A DNA stretch of 64,000 nucleotides from Pseudoxanthomonas composti (GTDB lineage Bacteria > Pseudomonadota > Gammaproteobacteria > Xanthomonadales > Xanthomonadaceae), in the NCBI RefSeq assembly GCF_004122095.1, contig NZ_SAWZ01000005.1, positions 186,001 through 250,000 of the forward strand, given 5' to 3'. The position numbers and the translations under genes are program-made. Every line of letters starts with the position of its first letter. The first letter of the stretch is position 1. Positions 1 through 8,943 of the stretch are shown one piece after another. The notes under the pieces are model-generated. The model searched no databases, was not told the DNA's origin, and saw nothing but the letters and a program-made list of their open reading frames with translations.

Positions 1-1
1 G

Positions 2-1159
2 CTGCCCGACGCACGCCAGGACCTGGATGCCGCGCTGCACCTGGACCTGTCCGCCGCCGCAGGCGGCGATGGTCTGGCCTACGGACGCGTGGTGGCGACC
101 TGCCAGAACACGGTGACCGCCATCGCCCTGGCGATCACCCGCGATGTCCAGGCCAGCGAGGACATCGCCCAGGAAGCCTTCCTGCGGGCCTGGCAGCAGC
201 TGAGCCGGCTGCACAACCACGCCAGCTTCCTGCCCTGGCTGCGGCAGATCACCCGCAACCTGGCGCGCGACTGGCTGCGCAGCCAGCGCGGCCGGCCGAT
301 GACCGGCGAGGTGGCCGAGATCGCCATCGGCATGGCCGCAGACCCCGCGCCGGAGCCGGCGCAGCGGCTGGTGGCGCTGGAAGAAGAGCGCGCCGCCACC
401 GAGATCATCTCCAGCCTGCCCGAGGACAGCCGCGAGACCCTGCTGCTGTTCTATCGCGAGGGCCAGAGCTCGCAGCAGGTGGCGCAACTGCTGGGCATCA
501 GCGACGCGGCCGTGCGCAAGCGCCTCTCCCGCGCCCGCGAAGCCGTGCGCGAAGAGCTGCTGCAACGCTTCGGCCGCTTCGCCCGTGGCAGCGCGCCGTC
601 CACCGCCTTCACCGCCACCCTGGTCGGCGTGCTGGGGCTGGCGGCCAAGCCCGCCGCCGCGGCAGGCGTGGAGGCTGCGGCGGTTTCGGTTGGCGGCGGC
701 CTGCTGGGCAAGTGGCTCGTGGGCAGCGCCGCCGCGGGTGCCGGCGCGCTGGCAGGCGGGCTGCTCAGCGGCGGCCTCACTGCCTGGCTGATGCGCGGGG
801 TGCTGTTCCGCTTCACCGAAACCCAGGCCGAGCGCCGCATGGTGTGGCGGGCGTATTGCCGCTACCTGGCCATCGGCATCGGCTGCGTCCTGGTGGGGAC
901 CTTGGTGGCGCTGACCACCACCAGCGCCTGGGCGCTGGCCGCCACCCTGGTGGCCGGCATCGGCATCGTCACCTGCGAGCAGCTGGGACCGCTGCGTCGG
1001 GTAATGCAGCCGCTGATCGCTCGCGACACCGCGCGCGATCGTCAGGGCGCGCGCAGGCGGCAGATGGCCTACCGGCTGAGCTTCGGCATGACCGGGACCG
1101 TCCTGAGCAATTTCGCGCTGGTGGTGATGGTGCTGCCGTTGATCCTCCAGCGCCTGTAG
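2..1159 (+). CDS. ECF-type sigma factor with C-terminal membrane domain (5' end outside window)
   Basis: The reading frame is open from the first bases, so the true start lies upstream of the window. The N-terminal half has a sigma-70 region 2 (DVQASEDIAQEAFLRAW) and region 4 (LPEDSRETLLLFYREGQSSQQVAQLLGISDAAVRKRLSRAR written here only as landmarks: the ETLLLFYREG and AVRKRLSRAR motifs), which place it with ECF RNA polymerase sigma factors. The last roughly 190 residues are Ala/Gly/Leu-rich with several hydrophobic stretches that look like membrane segments. A close paralogue follows 58 bases later on the same strand. No anti-sigma gene is visible next to it, so the membrane tail may play that role (inference). 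The role as a sigma factor is clear; its regulon is unknown. Confidence 0.85.
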   Translation: MPDARQDLDAALHLDLSAAAGGDGLAYGRVVATCQNTVTAIALAITRDVQASEDIAQEAFLRAWQQLSRLHNHASFLPWLRQITRNLARDWLRSQRGRPMTGEVAEIAIGMAADPAPEPAQRLVALEEERAATEIISSLPEDSRETLLLFYREGQSSQQVAQLLGISDAAVRKRLSRAREAVREELLQRFGRFARGSAPSTAFTATLVGVLGLAAKPAAAAGVEAAAVSVGGGLLGKWLVGSAAAGAGALAGGLLSGGLTAWLMRGVLFRFTETQAERRMVWRAYCRYLAIGIGCVLVGTLVALTTTSAWALAATLVAGIGIVTCEQLGPLRRVMQPLIARDTARDRQGARRRQMAYRLSFGMTGTVLSNFALVVMVLPLILQRL

Positions 1160-1217
1160 CGCGTGTCACATCGCCCGCCCCGGCGTGTCCTGCTCTAGGA
1201 TCGCACCGGACACGCCC

Positions 1218-2372
1218 ATGACCACGACCACCTTTGACCTTGACCTGACCCTGCGCCGCGAGCTGCCCGCCGCCGCCGCAGGCGACCCTGCGGCCTATGG
1301 GCGCATCGTCGGCGCCTGCCAGAACACCGTCACTGCCGTGGCCTGGGCCATCACCCGCGACGTACAGGCCAGCGAGGACATCGCCCAGGAAACCTTCATC
1401 AGCGCCTGGCGGCACCTGGGCCGGCTGAAGCAGCCGGACAGCTTCCTGCCCTGGGTGCGCCAGATCGCCCGCAACCTGGCGCGCAACCACCTGCGCAACG
1501 CCCGCCACCGCCCGTTCAATGGCGAGCAGGCGGAACTGGCCATCGAACTGGCCGCCGACACCGCGCCCACGCCTGACGAGCGCCTGCTGCAGACCGAGGA
1601 GGAGGCCGTGGCCGCCGAGGTCATCGCCGCCCTGCCCGAGGACGCGCGCGAAACCCTGCTGCTGTTCTACCGCGAAGGCCAGAGCTCGCAGCAGGTCGCC
1701 ACCCTGCTGGGCCTGACCGATGCGGCCGTGCGCAAGCGCCTCTCGCGCGCCCGCGCCGCCGTGCGCGAAGAAATGCTGGCGCGCTTTGGCGAGTTCGCCC
1801 GCAGTTCCGCGCCCGCGGCCGGCTTTGCCACCGTGGTCACTGCCGCCCTGGCCCTGGCCAGTCCGCCGGCCGCGGCGGCGACCGTGCTGGGCCTGACCGG
1901 CGCGGCCGGTGGCAAGACCCTGGCGCAGCTGCTGCTGGGCACGCTGGGCAGCGTAGGCGTGGGCCTGTCGGGCGCCGCGATCGGCATCTGGTGGGGCCTG
2001 CGTCGCAACCTGCGCGGCGCCATCGACGCGCGCGAGCGCGGGCAACTCAAGCGCGTGGCGCTGATCAACAGCCTGGCCAGCGCGATGTTCGTGGTGCTGA
2101 TGACCCTGGTGGCCACCATGAGCCGCGGCTGGCTCGCGCCGGTGCTGCTGGCGGCCGTGTTCTTCGGTGTGATCTTCTGGCAGTCGGCCTTTGTCGAACC
2201 GCGCATCAAGGCGCGCCGGCATGCGCTGGAAGCCCAACGCGACCCCATCGCCGCGGCCAGGGCGCGCCGCCGCGAGCGCCTGCTGTGCTGGCTGGGCGCG
2301 GCCACCGGCCTGGCCTGCGGCGGCGGCGGCCTGCTCTACGCGCTGATCTCCACCGGCCGCCTGCCGCTTTGA
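1218..2372 (+). CDS. ECF-type sigma factor with C-terminal membrane domain (paralogue of upstream gene)
   Basis: A 384-residue protein. Region 2 lies at about residues 25-95 (ITRDVQASEDIAQETF) and region 4 at about 135-190 (ETLLLFYREGQSSQQVATLL, then AVRKRLSRARAAVREE). After residue 200 come four or so hydrophobic segments, the last near the C-terminus. ATG at 1218 is chosen because the encoded start (MTTTTFDLDLTLRREL) aligns with the sequence preceding region 2 in the upstream paralogue; an in-frame start at 1185 would add 11 residues. The two genes are nearly identical in the sigma part and diverge in the membrane part, which indicates a tandem duplication followed by divergence of the sensory or anchoring half (inference). 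Confidence 0.85.
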   Translation: MTTTTFDLDLTLRRELPAAAAGDPAAYGRIVGACQNTVTAVAWAITRDVQASEDIAQETFISAWRHLGRLKQPDSFLPWVRQIARNLARNHLRNARHRPFNGEQAELAIELAADTAPTPDERLLQTEEEAVAAEVIAALPEDARETLLLFYREGQSSQQVATLLGLTDAAVRKRLSRARAAVREEMLARFGEFARSSAPAAGFATVVTAALALASPPAAAATVLGLTGAAGGKTLAQLLLGTLGSVGVGLSGAAIGIWWGLRRNLRGAIDARERGQLKRVALINSLASAMFVVLMTLVATMSRGWLAPVLLAAVFFGVIFWQSAFVEPRIKARRHALEAQRDPIAAARARRRERLLCWLGAATGLACGGGGLLYALISTGRLPL

Positions 2373-2397
2373 GCGCTCGCCCCATCAGTGCATCTTG

Positions 2398-2468
2398 CTG
2401 TGGGAGCGGCTTCAGCCGCGAAGAGGCTTTACTGGGAAAGCCCTTCGCGGCTGAAGCCGCTCCCACAG
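2398..2468. repeat. REP-type inverted repeat
   Basis: Two arms starting CTGTGGGAGCGGCTTCAGCC and ending in its complement enclose a short centre. The same element recurs at 5713-5781, and a half copy (GTGGGAGCGGTCCGCTACTGCG) sits at 19081. This palindrome type is common between genes in Pseudomonas and Xanthomonadaceae. It lies just after the second sigma gene and may also fold in the mRNA. Confidence 0.85.
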
Positions 2469-2576
2469 GAATACTTCTTGGACAATCCTTGACCATGCGC
2501 GCCATTGCGCCGAATGCCTCACCGCTGCCCGCTCGGGCAACAGCGCGCACCTCATTCTTCCGATCGGCACGGATAG

Positions 2577-2608
2577 AAAAAATCAGCCCGCATCCATCGC
2601 GGGCTGAT
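2577..2608 (-). terminator. Rho-independent terminator of the EF-hand gene
   Basis: Read on the minus strand there is a 10-bp perfect stem (ATCAGCCCGC with GCGGGCTGAT, 7-base loop) followed directly by a run of six T. It sits about 20 bases after the stop codon of the EF-hand gene. Confidence 0.9.
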
Positions 2609-2629
2609 CCATCACACTCGTCGCGACGC

Positions 2630-3229
2630 TTACTGCGTCTTGGCCGCGCCGGCCGGCTTGGGCGGCATCGGCTTGCCATCAGGGCCGCCCGGGCCGCGGG
2701 CATGCCTGCGCCCATCGGGCTTGGCCGCGTCGAACTCGGCCTTGCTCAGCTGGCCGTCCTTGTTGGTGTCGGCCTCGGCGAACCAGGCATCACGATGCTG
2801 TTTGGTGCGCAGCGCAAAGTCGCCCTTGTCAACGTAGCCGTCCTTGTTGAGATCCATCTCGGCAAAGCGCGCGGCGAACTTCGGATCGGCCTTGGCTTCC
2901 TCGGCGCTGATGCGGCCATCCTTGTTGGTATCCAGCCGGGCCATGCGCTCATGCCCACCGCGCGGGCCATGGTGGCCACGCGGGCCATGGCCGGCACGCA
3001 GTTCCTCGGTGGACAGCTTGCCGTCCTTGTTGGTGTCCAGGGTGTCGAACTTCTCGGCCAGGCGTGGCGACTTGGCGGCCTCGGCGCGGTCGATCACGCC
3101 ATCGCCGTTGACGTCCAGCTGCGGCTTGGGCGCATCGGGCTTGGGCGGTGCGGCCGGCGTGACGGCGAAGGCGGTTCCGGCGGTGAGGGTGGCCAGCACG
3201 GCCAGGGTCAGCAGGGATTGACGGCGCAT
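2630..3229 (-). CDS. Exported EF-hand calcium-binding protein
   Basis: A 199-residue protein with a Sec signal peptide (MRRQSLLTLAVLATLTAGTAFA, cleavage after AFA) and a Pro-rich start. Five EF-hand loops are visible, each in the DxNxDG pattern: DVNGDGVID, DTNKDGKLS, DTNKDGRIS, DLNKDGYVD and DTNKDGQLS, with a His/Gly/Arg-rich linker after the second. The C-terminus is Gly/Pro-rich. It is probably a periplasmic calcium-binding or buffering protein; no catalytic domain is seen. The start at 3229 has GGAG eight bases upstream, and the signal peptide begins exactly there, so the long open frame further upstream is not part of the gene. A strong terminator follows. Confidence 0.9.
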   Translation of the reverse strand: MRRQSLLTLAVLATLTAGTAFAVTPAAPPKPDAPKPQLDVNGDGVIDRAEAAKSPRLAEKFDTLDTNKDGKLSTEELRAGHGPRGHHGPRGGHERMARLDTNKDGRISAEEAKADPKFAARFAEMDLNKDGYVDKGDFALRTKQHRDAWFAEADTNKDGQLSKAEFDAAKPDGRRHARGPGGPDGKPMPPKPAGAAKTQ

Positions 3230-3478
3230 CGTTGAACTCCAGTGTTGGAAGGCGTGGCGTCGTGCGCCACTGGTACCTACAAACGCCGGCCTTGCCGGGG
3301 CGTTGACCCCGCACGCGGCTCTGTTCAGCGATGCGACAGTCGCAGACATCGCGACGGCATTGCCGCAGTATCCTGACCGCATGACTCCCGCACCTGTCGC
3401 CCCTGCCGCCTGCGCCGCGCACCGCCAAACGCGGCTGCATGTGCACGGCCGCGCGGCGACCTTGCCGAGGCCGGGGTG

Positions 3479-4219
3479 ATGGGCAGCAACGCGCTGCCGC
3501 GCAGCGGCGATGAACTGCAGCTGTTCCACACTGGCGAGCACCCGTGCGGCTACTGGCCCAACCGCACCGCCCGCGACCTGGTGCTGGACCCGCGCGATCC
3601 GCGCCTGCCCACCTTCTACCCGACCGCGCTGGAATGGGGCTTCCGCAAATCGGGCAACCTGGTCTACCGGCCGCACTGCCAGGGCTGCCGCGCCTGCGTG
3701 CCGGTGCGCATCGACGTCAACGACTTCCACCCGGACCGCAGCCAGCGCCGCGCGCTCAAGGCCAACGCACGGGTGGAAACGCGCGTGGTGCAGAACGAGC
3801 GCACCGCCGAGCACCTGGCGCTGTACCAGCGTTACCTGGCCAGTCGTCATGCCGGCGGCGGCATGGACACCCACGGTGCGGCGGAGTTCGAGCAGTTCCT
3901 GGTCGGCAGCTGGTCGCAGGGCCGCTTCCTGGAGCTGCGTGAGGACGGCCGGCTGATCGCCGTGGCGGTGACCGACCTGGTGCCCGACGCGCTGTCGGCG
4001 GTCTATACCTTCTTCGAGCCCGAGCTGGAGCGCCGAAGCCTGGGCACCTTGGCAATCCTGCGCCAGATCGAATGGGCCCGGCGCGATCATCGCCGGCACC
4101 TGTACCTGGGCTACTGGATCCAGGGCCATCGCAAGATGGACTACAAGCGACGCTATCGCCCGCTGGAATATTTCGATGGGCGTCGCTGGCAGATCATGCC
4201 GGTCGATGCGGACCAATGA
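3479..4219 (+). CDS. bpt: Aspartate/glutamate leucyltransferase (N-end rule)
   Basis: A protein of about 246 residues of the bacterial aminoacyl-tRNA-protein transferase family, which moves Leu from Leu-tRNA onto N-terminal Asp or Glu and so marks proteins for ClpS/ClpAP. Family marks are the N-terminal [18 protein letters not shown] segment, the Cys-containing [16 protein letters not shown] block, and the C-terminal [12 protein letters not shown]...PLE block. The ATG at 3479 has GAGG eight bases upstream; a GTG at 3476 immediately before it is an alternative. The length is normal for the family. The neighbouring genes do not suggest an operon. Confidence 0.92.
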   Translation: MGSNALPRSGDELQLFHTGEHPCGYWPNRTARDLVLDPRDPRLPTFYPTALEWGFRKSGNLVYRPHCQGCRACVPVRIDVNDFHPDRSQRRALKANARVETRVVQNERTAEHLALYQRYLASRHAGGGMDTHGAAEFEQFLVGSWSQGRFLELREDGRLIAVAVTDLVPDALSAVYTFFEPELERRSLGTLAILRQIEWARRDHRRHLYLGYWIQGHRKMDYKRRYRPLEYFDGRRWQIMPVDADQ

Positions 4220-4309
4220 GCTGGTCGCCGGCCGCGCCTGCCCGACATCGGCACAGCCAGCGCATGCCGGCGTCATCGCACTGACCTGCGCGCCTGCGAT
4301 GATGGGCGC

Positions 4310-5524
4310 ATGTCCACCCTTCCCATCTTCCGCCTGCTGCTCGCCCTGTCGCTGCCGTTGGCGATGAGTGCCTGCATGCACGCCACACCTACGCCCGCCG
4401 CCCCGGCCGATGCCACGCTGCGCGTAGCCACCTACAACACCTCCCTGTACGCGGACCAGGCCGGCGGACTGATCGGCGAGCTGGAAGGCGACAGCGCCCA
4501 TGCACGCAAGATCGCCGCGGTCCTGCAACAGGTGCGGCCGGATCTGGTGCTGCTCAATGAGTTCGATTACGACCCTGCCCAGCGCGCGGCCACGCTGTTC
4601 CAGCGCAAGTACCTCGAGATGGCCCAGCCCGGCGGCGGCCAGCCGCTGCACTACGCCTATCGCTACACCGGCCCGGTCAATACCGGTGTTCCCAGCGGGC
4701 TGGACCTGGACAGCGATGGCGTGGTCGGTGGGCAAGGCCGCGCGCGCGGCAACGATGCCTGGGGCTTCGGTCTGCACCCGGGCCAGTACGGCATGCTGGT
4801 GCTGTCACGCTATCCCATCGATGCGGCGGCCGTGCGCAGCTTCCAGTTGCTGAAATGGTCCACCTTCCCTGGCGCGCACAACCCGGTCGACCCGCGCACG
4901 GGCAAGCCCTGGTATTCGGCCCACGCCTGGCCGCAGCTGCGGCTGTCGTCCAAGTCGCACTGGGACGTGCCGGTGCGCACGCCGGGCGGCGTGGTGCACT
5001 TCCTGGTGTCGCACCCGACCCCACCGGTGTTCGACGGACCGGAGGACCGCAACGGCCTGCGCAATGCCGACGAGATCCGCCTATGGACCCAGTACCTGAC
5101 GCCAGGCGACCAGCCCTGGCTGTGCGATGACGCCGGCCGCTGTGGCGGGCTGCAGGCCGATGCCCGGTTCGTGATCGCCGGAGACCTCAACAACGATCCG
5201 GTCGATGGCGACGGCCACCATGAGGCCATCGTCGAACTGCTGGAACATCCGCGCGTGCTGCGCCACCCCACCCCCACCAGCGCAGGCGGCGAGGAAACCG
5301 CGCGCGGCTACGCCGCCAAGGGCATCGCGCGCCGCGGCGCGCCCGCGCAGGTCACCGGCGATTTCGGCCCCAAGGCCGGCGCGATGCGGCTGGACTACGT
5401 GCTGCCGTCGGTGGGCTTCTCTTACGAGGGCGGCGGCGTGTTCTGGCCCGAAAGCAGCTCACCGCAGGCCGCCATCGCCGACGGCAGCGATCATCATCTG
5501 GTGTGGGCGGATCTGCGGCTTTGA
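4310..5524 (+). CDS. Endonuclease/exonuclease/phosphatase family lipoprotein
   Basis: A 404-residue protein with a lipoprotein signal: hydrophobic N-terminus ending LAMSAC, the Cys being the likely lipidation site at about residue 22. The body belongs to the EEP (DNase I-like) superfamily: RVATYNTSLY at the start of the domain, LVLLNEFDYD with the metal-binding Glu, IAGDLNNDPVDGDG, and the terminal SDHHLVWADL. The family includes nucleases and phosphodiesterases; the exported, lipid-anchored form suggests an extracytoplasmic phosphoesterase, possibly nutritional, but the substrate cannot be read from sequence. It is a single gene, followed by a repeat-rich gap. Confidence 0.85.
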   Translation: MSTLPIFRLLLALSLPLAMSACMHATPTPAAPADATLRVATYNTSLYADQAGGLIGELEGDSAHARKIAAVLQQVRPDLVLLNEFDYDPAQRAATLFQRKYLEMAQPGGGQPLHYAYRYTGPVNTGVPSGLDLDSDGVVGGQGRARGNDAWGFGLHPGQYGMLVLSRYPIDAAAVRSFQLLKWSTFPGAHNPVDPRTGKPWYSAHAWPQLRLSSKSHWDVPVRTPGGVVHFLVSHPTPPVFDGPEDRNGLRNADEIRLWTQYLTPGDQPWLCDDAGRCGGLQADARFVIAGDLNNDPVDGDGHHEAIVELLEHPRVLRHPTPTSAGGEETARGYAAKGIARRGAPAQVTGDFGPKAGAMRLDYVLPSVGFSYEGGGVFWPESSSPQAAIADGSDHHLVWADLRL

Positions 5525-5566
5525 AGTGGATGGTCTTGGAAGCTTGTGGAATTAGCTGTGAGCCTT

Positions 5567-5651
5567 GAGGAACGAGTGAGTAGGAACGAGAAACGAGTAA
5601 AGTGCCTTGCGTCGCTTCTGCCGTAACTCGTTCCTCTCGACTCGCTCCTCG
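5567..5651. repeat. GAACGAG-type long inverted repeat, copy 1
   Basis: The left arm has repeated GAGGAACGAG/GAAACGAG words and the right arm the complement (CTCGTTCCTC, CTCGCTCCTC), so the transcript could fold on itself. Other copies are at 5874, 15681, 15813 and 27877, and a half copy is at 39461. It lies 42 bases after the stop of the EEP lipoprotein gene. Confidence 0.75.
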
Positions 5652-5712
5652 TCGTGCCCGGTTGGCCCCTACGCCCCGGTCAGCTGCACCGAGCCGTCGC
5701 GTCAGCCCTCTC

Positions 5713-5781
5713 GTGGGAGCGGCTTCAGCCGCGAAGGGGCTTCACCGGTAAAGCCACTTGCGCGGCTGAAGCCGCTCCCAC
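5713..5781. repeat. REP-type inverted repeat
   Basis: Second full copy of the element at 2398: arms GTGGGAGCGGCTTCAGCCGC and its complement around a short centre. It sits between two GAACGAG-type inverted repeats in the 490-base gap between the EEP gene and purT, which holds no gene. Confidence 0.85.
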
Positions 5782-5873
5782 AGGGTTCCTACTGAAGCCC
5801 GCCCGCATCGACGACGGCCGCAATCGCGCCGCCGTCGAACGATGAACGCATCCGAAGACCGAGCCTCATGACT

Positions 5874-5976
5874 CGAGGAAAGAAATGAAGAGAAGCGAGA
5901 CGCGAGTGAAGGCAACGAGCGCTCTTGCCCTCACTCGTTCCTCGTTCCTCTCAACTCGTTTCTCTCGACCCGACTC
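5874..5976. repeat. GAACGAG-type long inverted repeat, copy 2
   Basis: The left arm is degenerate (AGAAGCGAGACGCGAGTGA) and the right arm well kept (CACTCGTTCCTCGTTCCTC, CAACTCGTTTCTCTCGA). It ends about 40 bases beyond the stop codon of purT. Confidence 0.7.
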
Positions 5977-6015
5977 AGGCCCCGCGATTCCCGCGCTTGC
6001 GCAAGCGCCGGCGGC

Positions 6016-7212
6016 TTATTCCAGCGTCACCCCGATCGCCGCGGCCGCCTCGCGCGCCGTCGCACGTGCCGCATCGATATCCGCAGCGCGCGCCAGGGTC
6101 ACGCCGACGCGGCGCTGGCCTTCCACGCGCGGCTTGCCGAACAGGCGCAAGGCGGTGTCCGGCGAGACCAGCGCCGCTTCGATGTTGGCGAACACCGGCA
6201 CGCCATGGCCCTGTGCCAGCATGGCGCACGACGCGGACGGGGCGAGATGGCCGATCACTTCGCCATCGGCCGCCCCCACCGGCAGGCCGAGGATGGCGCG
6301 CGCATGCAGTGCGAACTCGCTCAGGTCCTGCGAGAGCAGCGTGACCAGCCCGGTGTCGTGCGGGCGCGGGGAGACTTCCGAGAACCACACCTCATCGCCC
6401 TTGACGAACAACTCCACGCCGAACAGGCCGCGTCCGCCCAGGTCATCGGTGATGGCCCGAGCGATCTGCTGCGCGCGCGCCAGCGCGGCCGCCGACATCG
6501 GCTGCGGCTGCCAGCTTTCGCGATAGTCGCCGTCCTTCTGCCAGTGACCGATGGGCGCGCAGAAACTGGTGCCGCCGGCATGGCGCACGGTCAGCAGGGT
6601 GATCTCGTAATCGAAGTCGATGAAGCCCTCGACGATGCAGCGCCCGGCGCCGGCACGGCCGCCGGTTTGCGCGTAATCCCAGGCCGGGCCGATGTCGGCC
6701 TGACTGCGCAGCGTGCTCTGGCCCTTGCCCGAGGAGGACATCAGCGGCTTGACCACGCACGGCAGGCCCACGGCGGCCACCGCGGCCTCGTACTGCTCGC
6801 GATTGTCGACGAAGCGGTACGGCGACGTCGGCAGGCCCAGGGTCTCGGCAGCCAGGCGGCGGATGCCCTCGCGGTCCATGGTCAGCCGCGCGGCGCGAGC
6901 GGTGGGAATGACCTGCAGGCCGTCGGCCTCCAGTTCGACCAGGGTCGGGGTGTGGATGGCCTCGATCTCCGGCACCACCAGGTGCGGCCGCTCCTGTGCG
7001 ATCAGGGCCCGCAAGGCCGCCGGGTCCAGCATGTCCAGCACGTGGCTGCGATGGGCCACCTGCATGGCCGGCGCGTCGGCGTAGCGGTCGGCGGCGATCA
7101 CCTCAACGCCCAGGCGCTGCAGTTCGATGGCCACCTCCTTGCCCAGTTCTCCGGACCCCAGCAGCAGGACGCGGGTGGCGGACGGGGACAGCGGCGTGCC
7201 GAGCGTGGTCAT
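6016..7212 (-). CDS. purT: Formate-dependent phosphoribosylglycinamide formyltransferase
   Basis: A 398-residue ATP-grasp enzyme that makes formyl-GAR from GAR, formate and ATP in purine synthesis, independent of folate. Recognised from the N-terminal [34 protein letters not shown] segment ([10 protein letters not shown]), [30 protein letters not shown] and the ATP-grasp metal site [23 protein letters not shown]. Length is normal. The start at 7212 is the usual [21 protein letters not shown] form. It is divergent from the SPFH operon, and the shared 132-base gap carries the GATATC operator, so a common control is possible. purA, in the same pathway, lies 52 kb away. Confidence 0.96.
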   Translation of the reverse strand: MTTLGTPLSPSATRVLLLGSGELGKEVAIELQRLGVEVIAADRYADAPAMQVAHRSHVLDMLDPAALRALIAQERPHLVVPEIEAIHTPTLVELEADGLQVIPTARAARLTMDREGIRRLAAETLGLPTSPYRFVDNREQYEAAVAAVGLPCVVKPLMSSSGKGQSTLRSQADIGPAWDYAQTGGRAGAGRCIVEGFIDFDYEITLLTVRHAGGTSFCAPIGHWQKDGDYRESWQPQPMSAAALARAQQIARAITDDLGGRGLFGVELFVKGDEVWFSEVSPRPHDTGLVTLLSQDLSEFALHARAILGLPVGAADGEVIGHLAPSASCAMLAQGHGVPVFANIEAALVSPDTALRLFGKPRVEGQRRVGVTLARAADIDAARATAREAAAAIGVTLE

Positions 7213-7295
7213 GGAGACGGATCCAGCAGATGAGGGGCGCCAATTCTAGCCAGGGCCAGGTGCCGCACCCCGCCGGACGAACGGTACTTGCGGAC

Positions 7296-7314
7296 TGATA
7301 TCATTTTGATATCT
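7296..7314. promoter_or_regulatory. Two-site GATATC operator of the SPFH/RHH operon
   Basis: Two copies of TGATATC (7296-7302 and 7307-7313), each nearly palindromic, start exactly 11 bases apart, so they lie on the same face of the helix. This spacing suits two ribbon-helix-helix dimers bound side by side. The site is 31 bases before the ATG of the SPFH gene, whose operon encodes a small RHH protein. The binding is inferred. Confidence 0.65.
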
Positions 7315-7344
7315 TTCGTTCTCGACATCCCAAGGACGCCCGCA

Positions 7345-8211
7345 ATGAAAGAGAAAACCCTCGGTTCCATCCCCGGCATTCCCGTGGTCCTGATCACTCT
7401 GGCGGTGTTCCTGCTGGCGGGCTGGGGCATCGTCGGCACCGTCATGGGCATGTTTCCGATGGTGACCCTGTTGCCCTCGATCCTGGCCATCGTGGGCGGC
7501 CTGTTCGTCCTGTGCGGCGCCTACATGGTCGAGCCCAACCAGGCCGCGGTGCTGAGCCTGTTCGGCAAATACGTGGGCACGGTCAAGGACAACGGCCTGC
7601 GCTGGAACAACCCGTTCCTGACCAAGAAGAAGGTGTCCCTGCGGGTGCGCAACTTCGAGAGCGGTCGGCTCAAGGTCAACGAGCTGGACGGCAGCCCGAT
7701 CGAAATCGCCGCAGTCATCGTCTGGCAGGTCAACGACGCCTCAGAGGCGGTCTACAACGTGGACGACTACGAAAGCTTCGTGCACATCCAGTCCGAGGCG
7801 GCGCTGCGCGCCATGGCCACCAGCCACCCCTACGACCAGCATGAGGACGACCAGATCTCCCTGCGCAGCCATCCGGCCGAGATCAGCGAGCAGCTCAAGC
7901 ATCACCTGGACGAGCGCCTGACCCAGGCGGGCGTGGACGTGATCGAGGCGCGCATCAGCCACCTGGCCTACGCGCCGGAGATCGCCGGGGCGATGCTGCA
8001 GCGGCAGCAGGCCAATGCGGTGATCGCTGCGCGCACGCGCATCGTCTCCGGTGCGGTGGGCATGGTGGAAATGGCGCTGGCCGAGCTGGAGAGGACCGGC
8101 ACGGTGAAGCTGGACGAGGAGCGTCGCGCGGCCATGGTCAGCAACCTGCTGGTGGTGCTGTGCGGCGACCGCGGCACCCAACCGGTGGTCAACGCGGGCT
8201 CGCTGTACTGA
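7345..8211 (+). CDS. SPFH/Band 7 domain membrane protein
   Basis: A 288-residue protein. Two hydrophobic segments near the N-terminus (about residues 10-32 and 38-62) are followed by an SPFH/Band 7 domain ([25 protein letters not shown], then the [21 protein letters not shown] strand region) and a coiled stretch rich in Ala/Glu/Arg ([17 protein letters not shown]). SPFH proteins form large membrane-bound oligomers; this one differs from HflK/HflC elsewhere in the window. ATG 7345 has AAGGA ten bases upstream; a start at 7288 would put the operator inside the gene. Its stop TGA overlaps the next ATG by one base, so the operon is translationally coupled. The function of this operon type is unknown to me. 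Confidence 0.85.
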   Translation: MKEKTLGSIPGIPVVLITLAVFLLAGWGIVGTVMGMFPMVTLLPSILAIVGGLFVLCGAYMVEPNQAAVLSLFGKYVGTVKDNGLRWNNPFLTKKKVSLRVRNFESGRLKVNELDGSPIEIAAVIVWQVNDASEAVYNVDDYESFVHIQSEAALRAMATSHPYDQHEDDQISLRSHPAEISEQLKHHLDERLTQAGVDVIEARISHLAYAPEIAGAMLQRQQANAVIAARTRIVSGAVGMVEMALAELERTGTVKLDEERRAAMVSNLLVVLCGDRGTQPVVNAGSLY

Positions 8212-8711
8212 TGCCGGGGCAAGACGCCCTGCGGCCGGTGGCGCTGGCGTTCCGGCAGGCCACCCAGGCCGACCGCGCCGCGCTGCTGGCGCAGATGCGC
8301 CTGTTCTACGCCGAGGACCGCATCGCCTTCGACCAGGCCCGCGCACGCACCGGCGTGGAGGCGCTGCTGGCCGACCCGCGCAATGGCGAGGCCCTGCTGT
8401 GGCTGGACGCGCAGGCACAGGTGGCCGGCTATGCGGTCATGACCTTGGGCTTCAGCCTGGAACAGGGCGGGACGTACGCACTGCTGGACGAGCTATACCT
8501 GTCCCCTGCGCTGCGCGGCGGCGGATTGGGCCGGCAGGCCCTGGCCATCATCGAACAGCGCGCGCGCCTGCGCGGCGTCGGCCGGCTGCGGTTGGAGGTC
8601 AACCACCACAATGCCGCGGCCAAGCGCCTGTACCTGTCCTGCGGCTATCTTGACGAAGGCCGCGACCTGCTGACACGCTCGCTTTCGCCCTTGCAGGAGG
8701 ACCGGCCATGA
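8211..8711 (+). CDS. GNAT family N-acetyltransferase
   Basis: A 166-residue GNAT enzyme. The acetyl-CoA loop is [17 protein letters not shown] (R-G-x-G-L-G type), preceded by the [10 protein letters not shown] strand, and the C-terminal [25 protein letters not shown] block is typical of family motif B. The start codon overlaps the SPFH stop (TGATG), so expression is coupled. The substrate is not evident. In this setting it could modify a component of the operon or be a self-standing detoxifying acetylase. Confidence 0.85.
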   Translation: MPGQDALRPVALAFRQATQADRAALLAQMRLFYAEDRIAFDQARARTGVEALLADPRNGEALLWLDAQAQVAGYAVMTLGFSLEQGGTYALLDELYLSPALRGGGLGRQALAIIEQRARLRGVGRLRLEVNHHNAAAKRLYLSCGYLDEGRDLLTRSLSPLQEDRP

Positions 8712-8752
8712 CCACCCTGGCGGTCCCGCCGTGGCGATGGGTTGACGCATGA
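8708..8752 (+). CDS. Possible 14-residue coupling peptide between GNAT and RHH genes
   Basis: An ATG at 8708 overlaps the GNAT stop (ATGA) and opens 14 codons ([14 protein letters not shown]) that end in a TGA overlapping the ATG of the RHH gene (ATGA). A strong AGGAGG lies about nine bases before it, whereas the RHH start has no clear ribosome site of its own. The short frame could therefore carry ribosomes to the RHH start. Whether the peptide itself matters is unknown. Confidence 0.4.
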   Translation: MTTLAVPPWRWVDA

Positions 8753-8943
8753 GCGAGAAGAAAGCCTATCCGCTGCGCATCAACGCCGAGGTCCTGGCCG
8801 CGGCGCAGCGCTGGGCCGATGACGAGCTGCGCTCACTCAATGCGCAGATCGAGTACGTGCTACGCGAATCGCTGCGCAAGGCCGGGCGCCTGCCCCGGCC
8901 GCCCTCCCCCGATGTCCCCACAGACGAAGAGGCCGATGCATGA
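8749..8943 (+). CDS. Small Arc/ribbon-helix-helix DNA-binding protein
   Basis: A 64-residue protein. The N-terminal [41 protein letters not shown] matches the Arc-type ribbon-helix-helix fold: a short beta strand (YPLRINAEV) then two helices with the [13 protein letters not shown] turn (segment landmarks [12 protein letters not shown]). The C-terminus is a Pro/Asp/Glu tail. Such proteins bind DNA as dimers and often repress their own operon, and the paired TGATATC sites at 7296 are the obvious target (inference). It overlaps the next gene by ATGA. Confidence 0.75.
   Translation: MSEKKAYPLRINAEVLAAAQRWADDELRSLNAQIEYVLRESLRKAGRLPRPPSPDVPTDEEADA

Noticed and set aside
3230..4777. Upstream extension of the EF-hand frame to more than 700 codons
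   Set aside because: The signal peptide and ribosome site place the start at 3229; the rest overlaps bpt and the EEP gene on the other strand.
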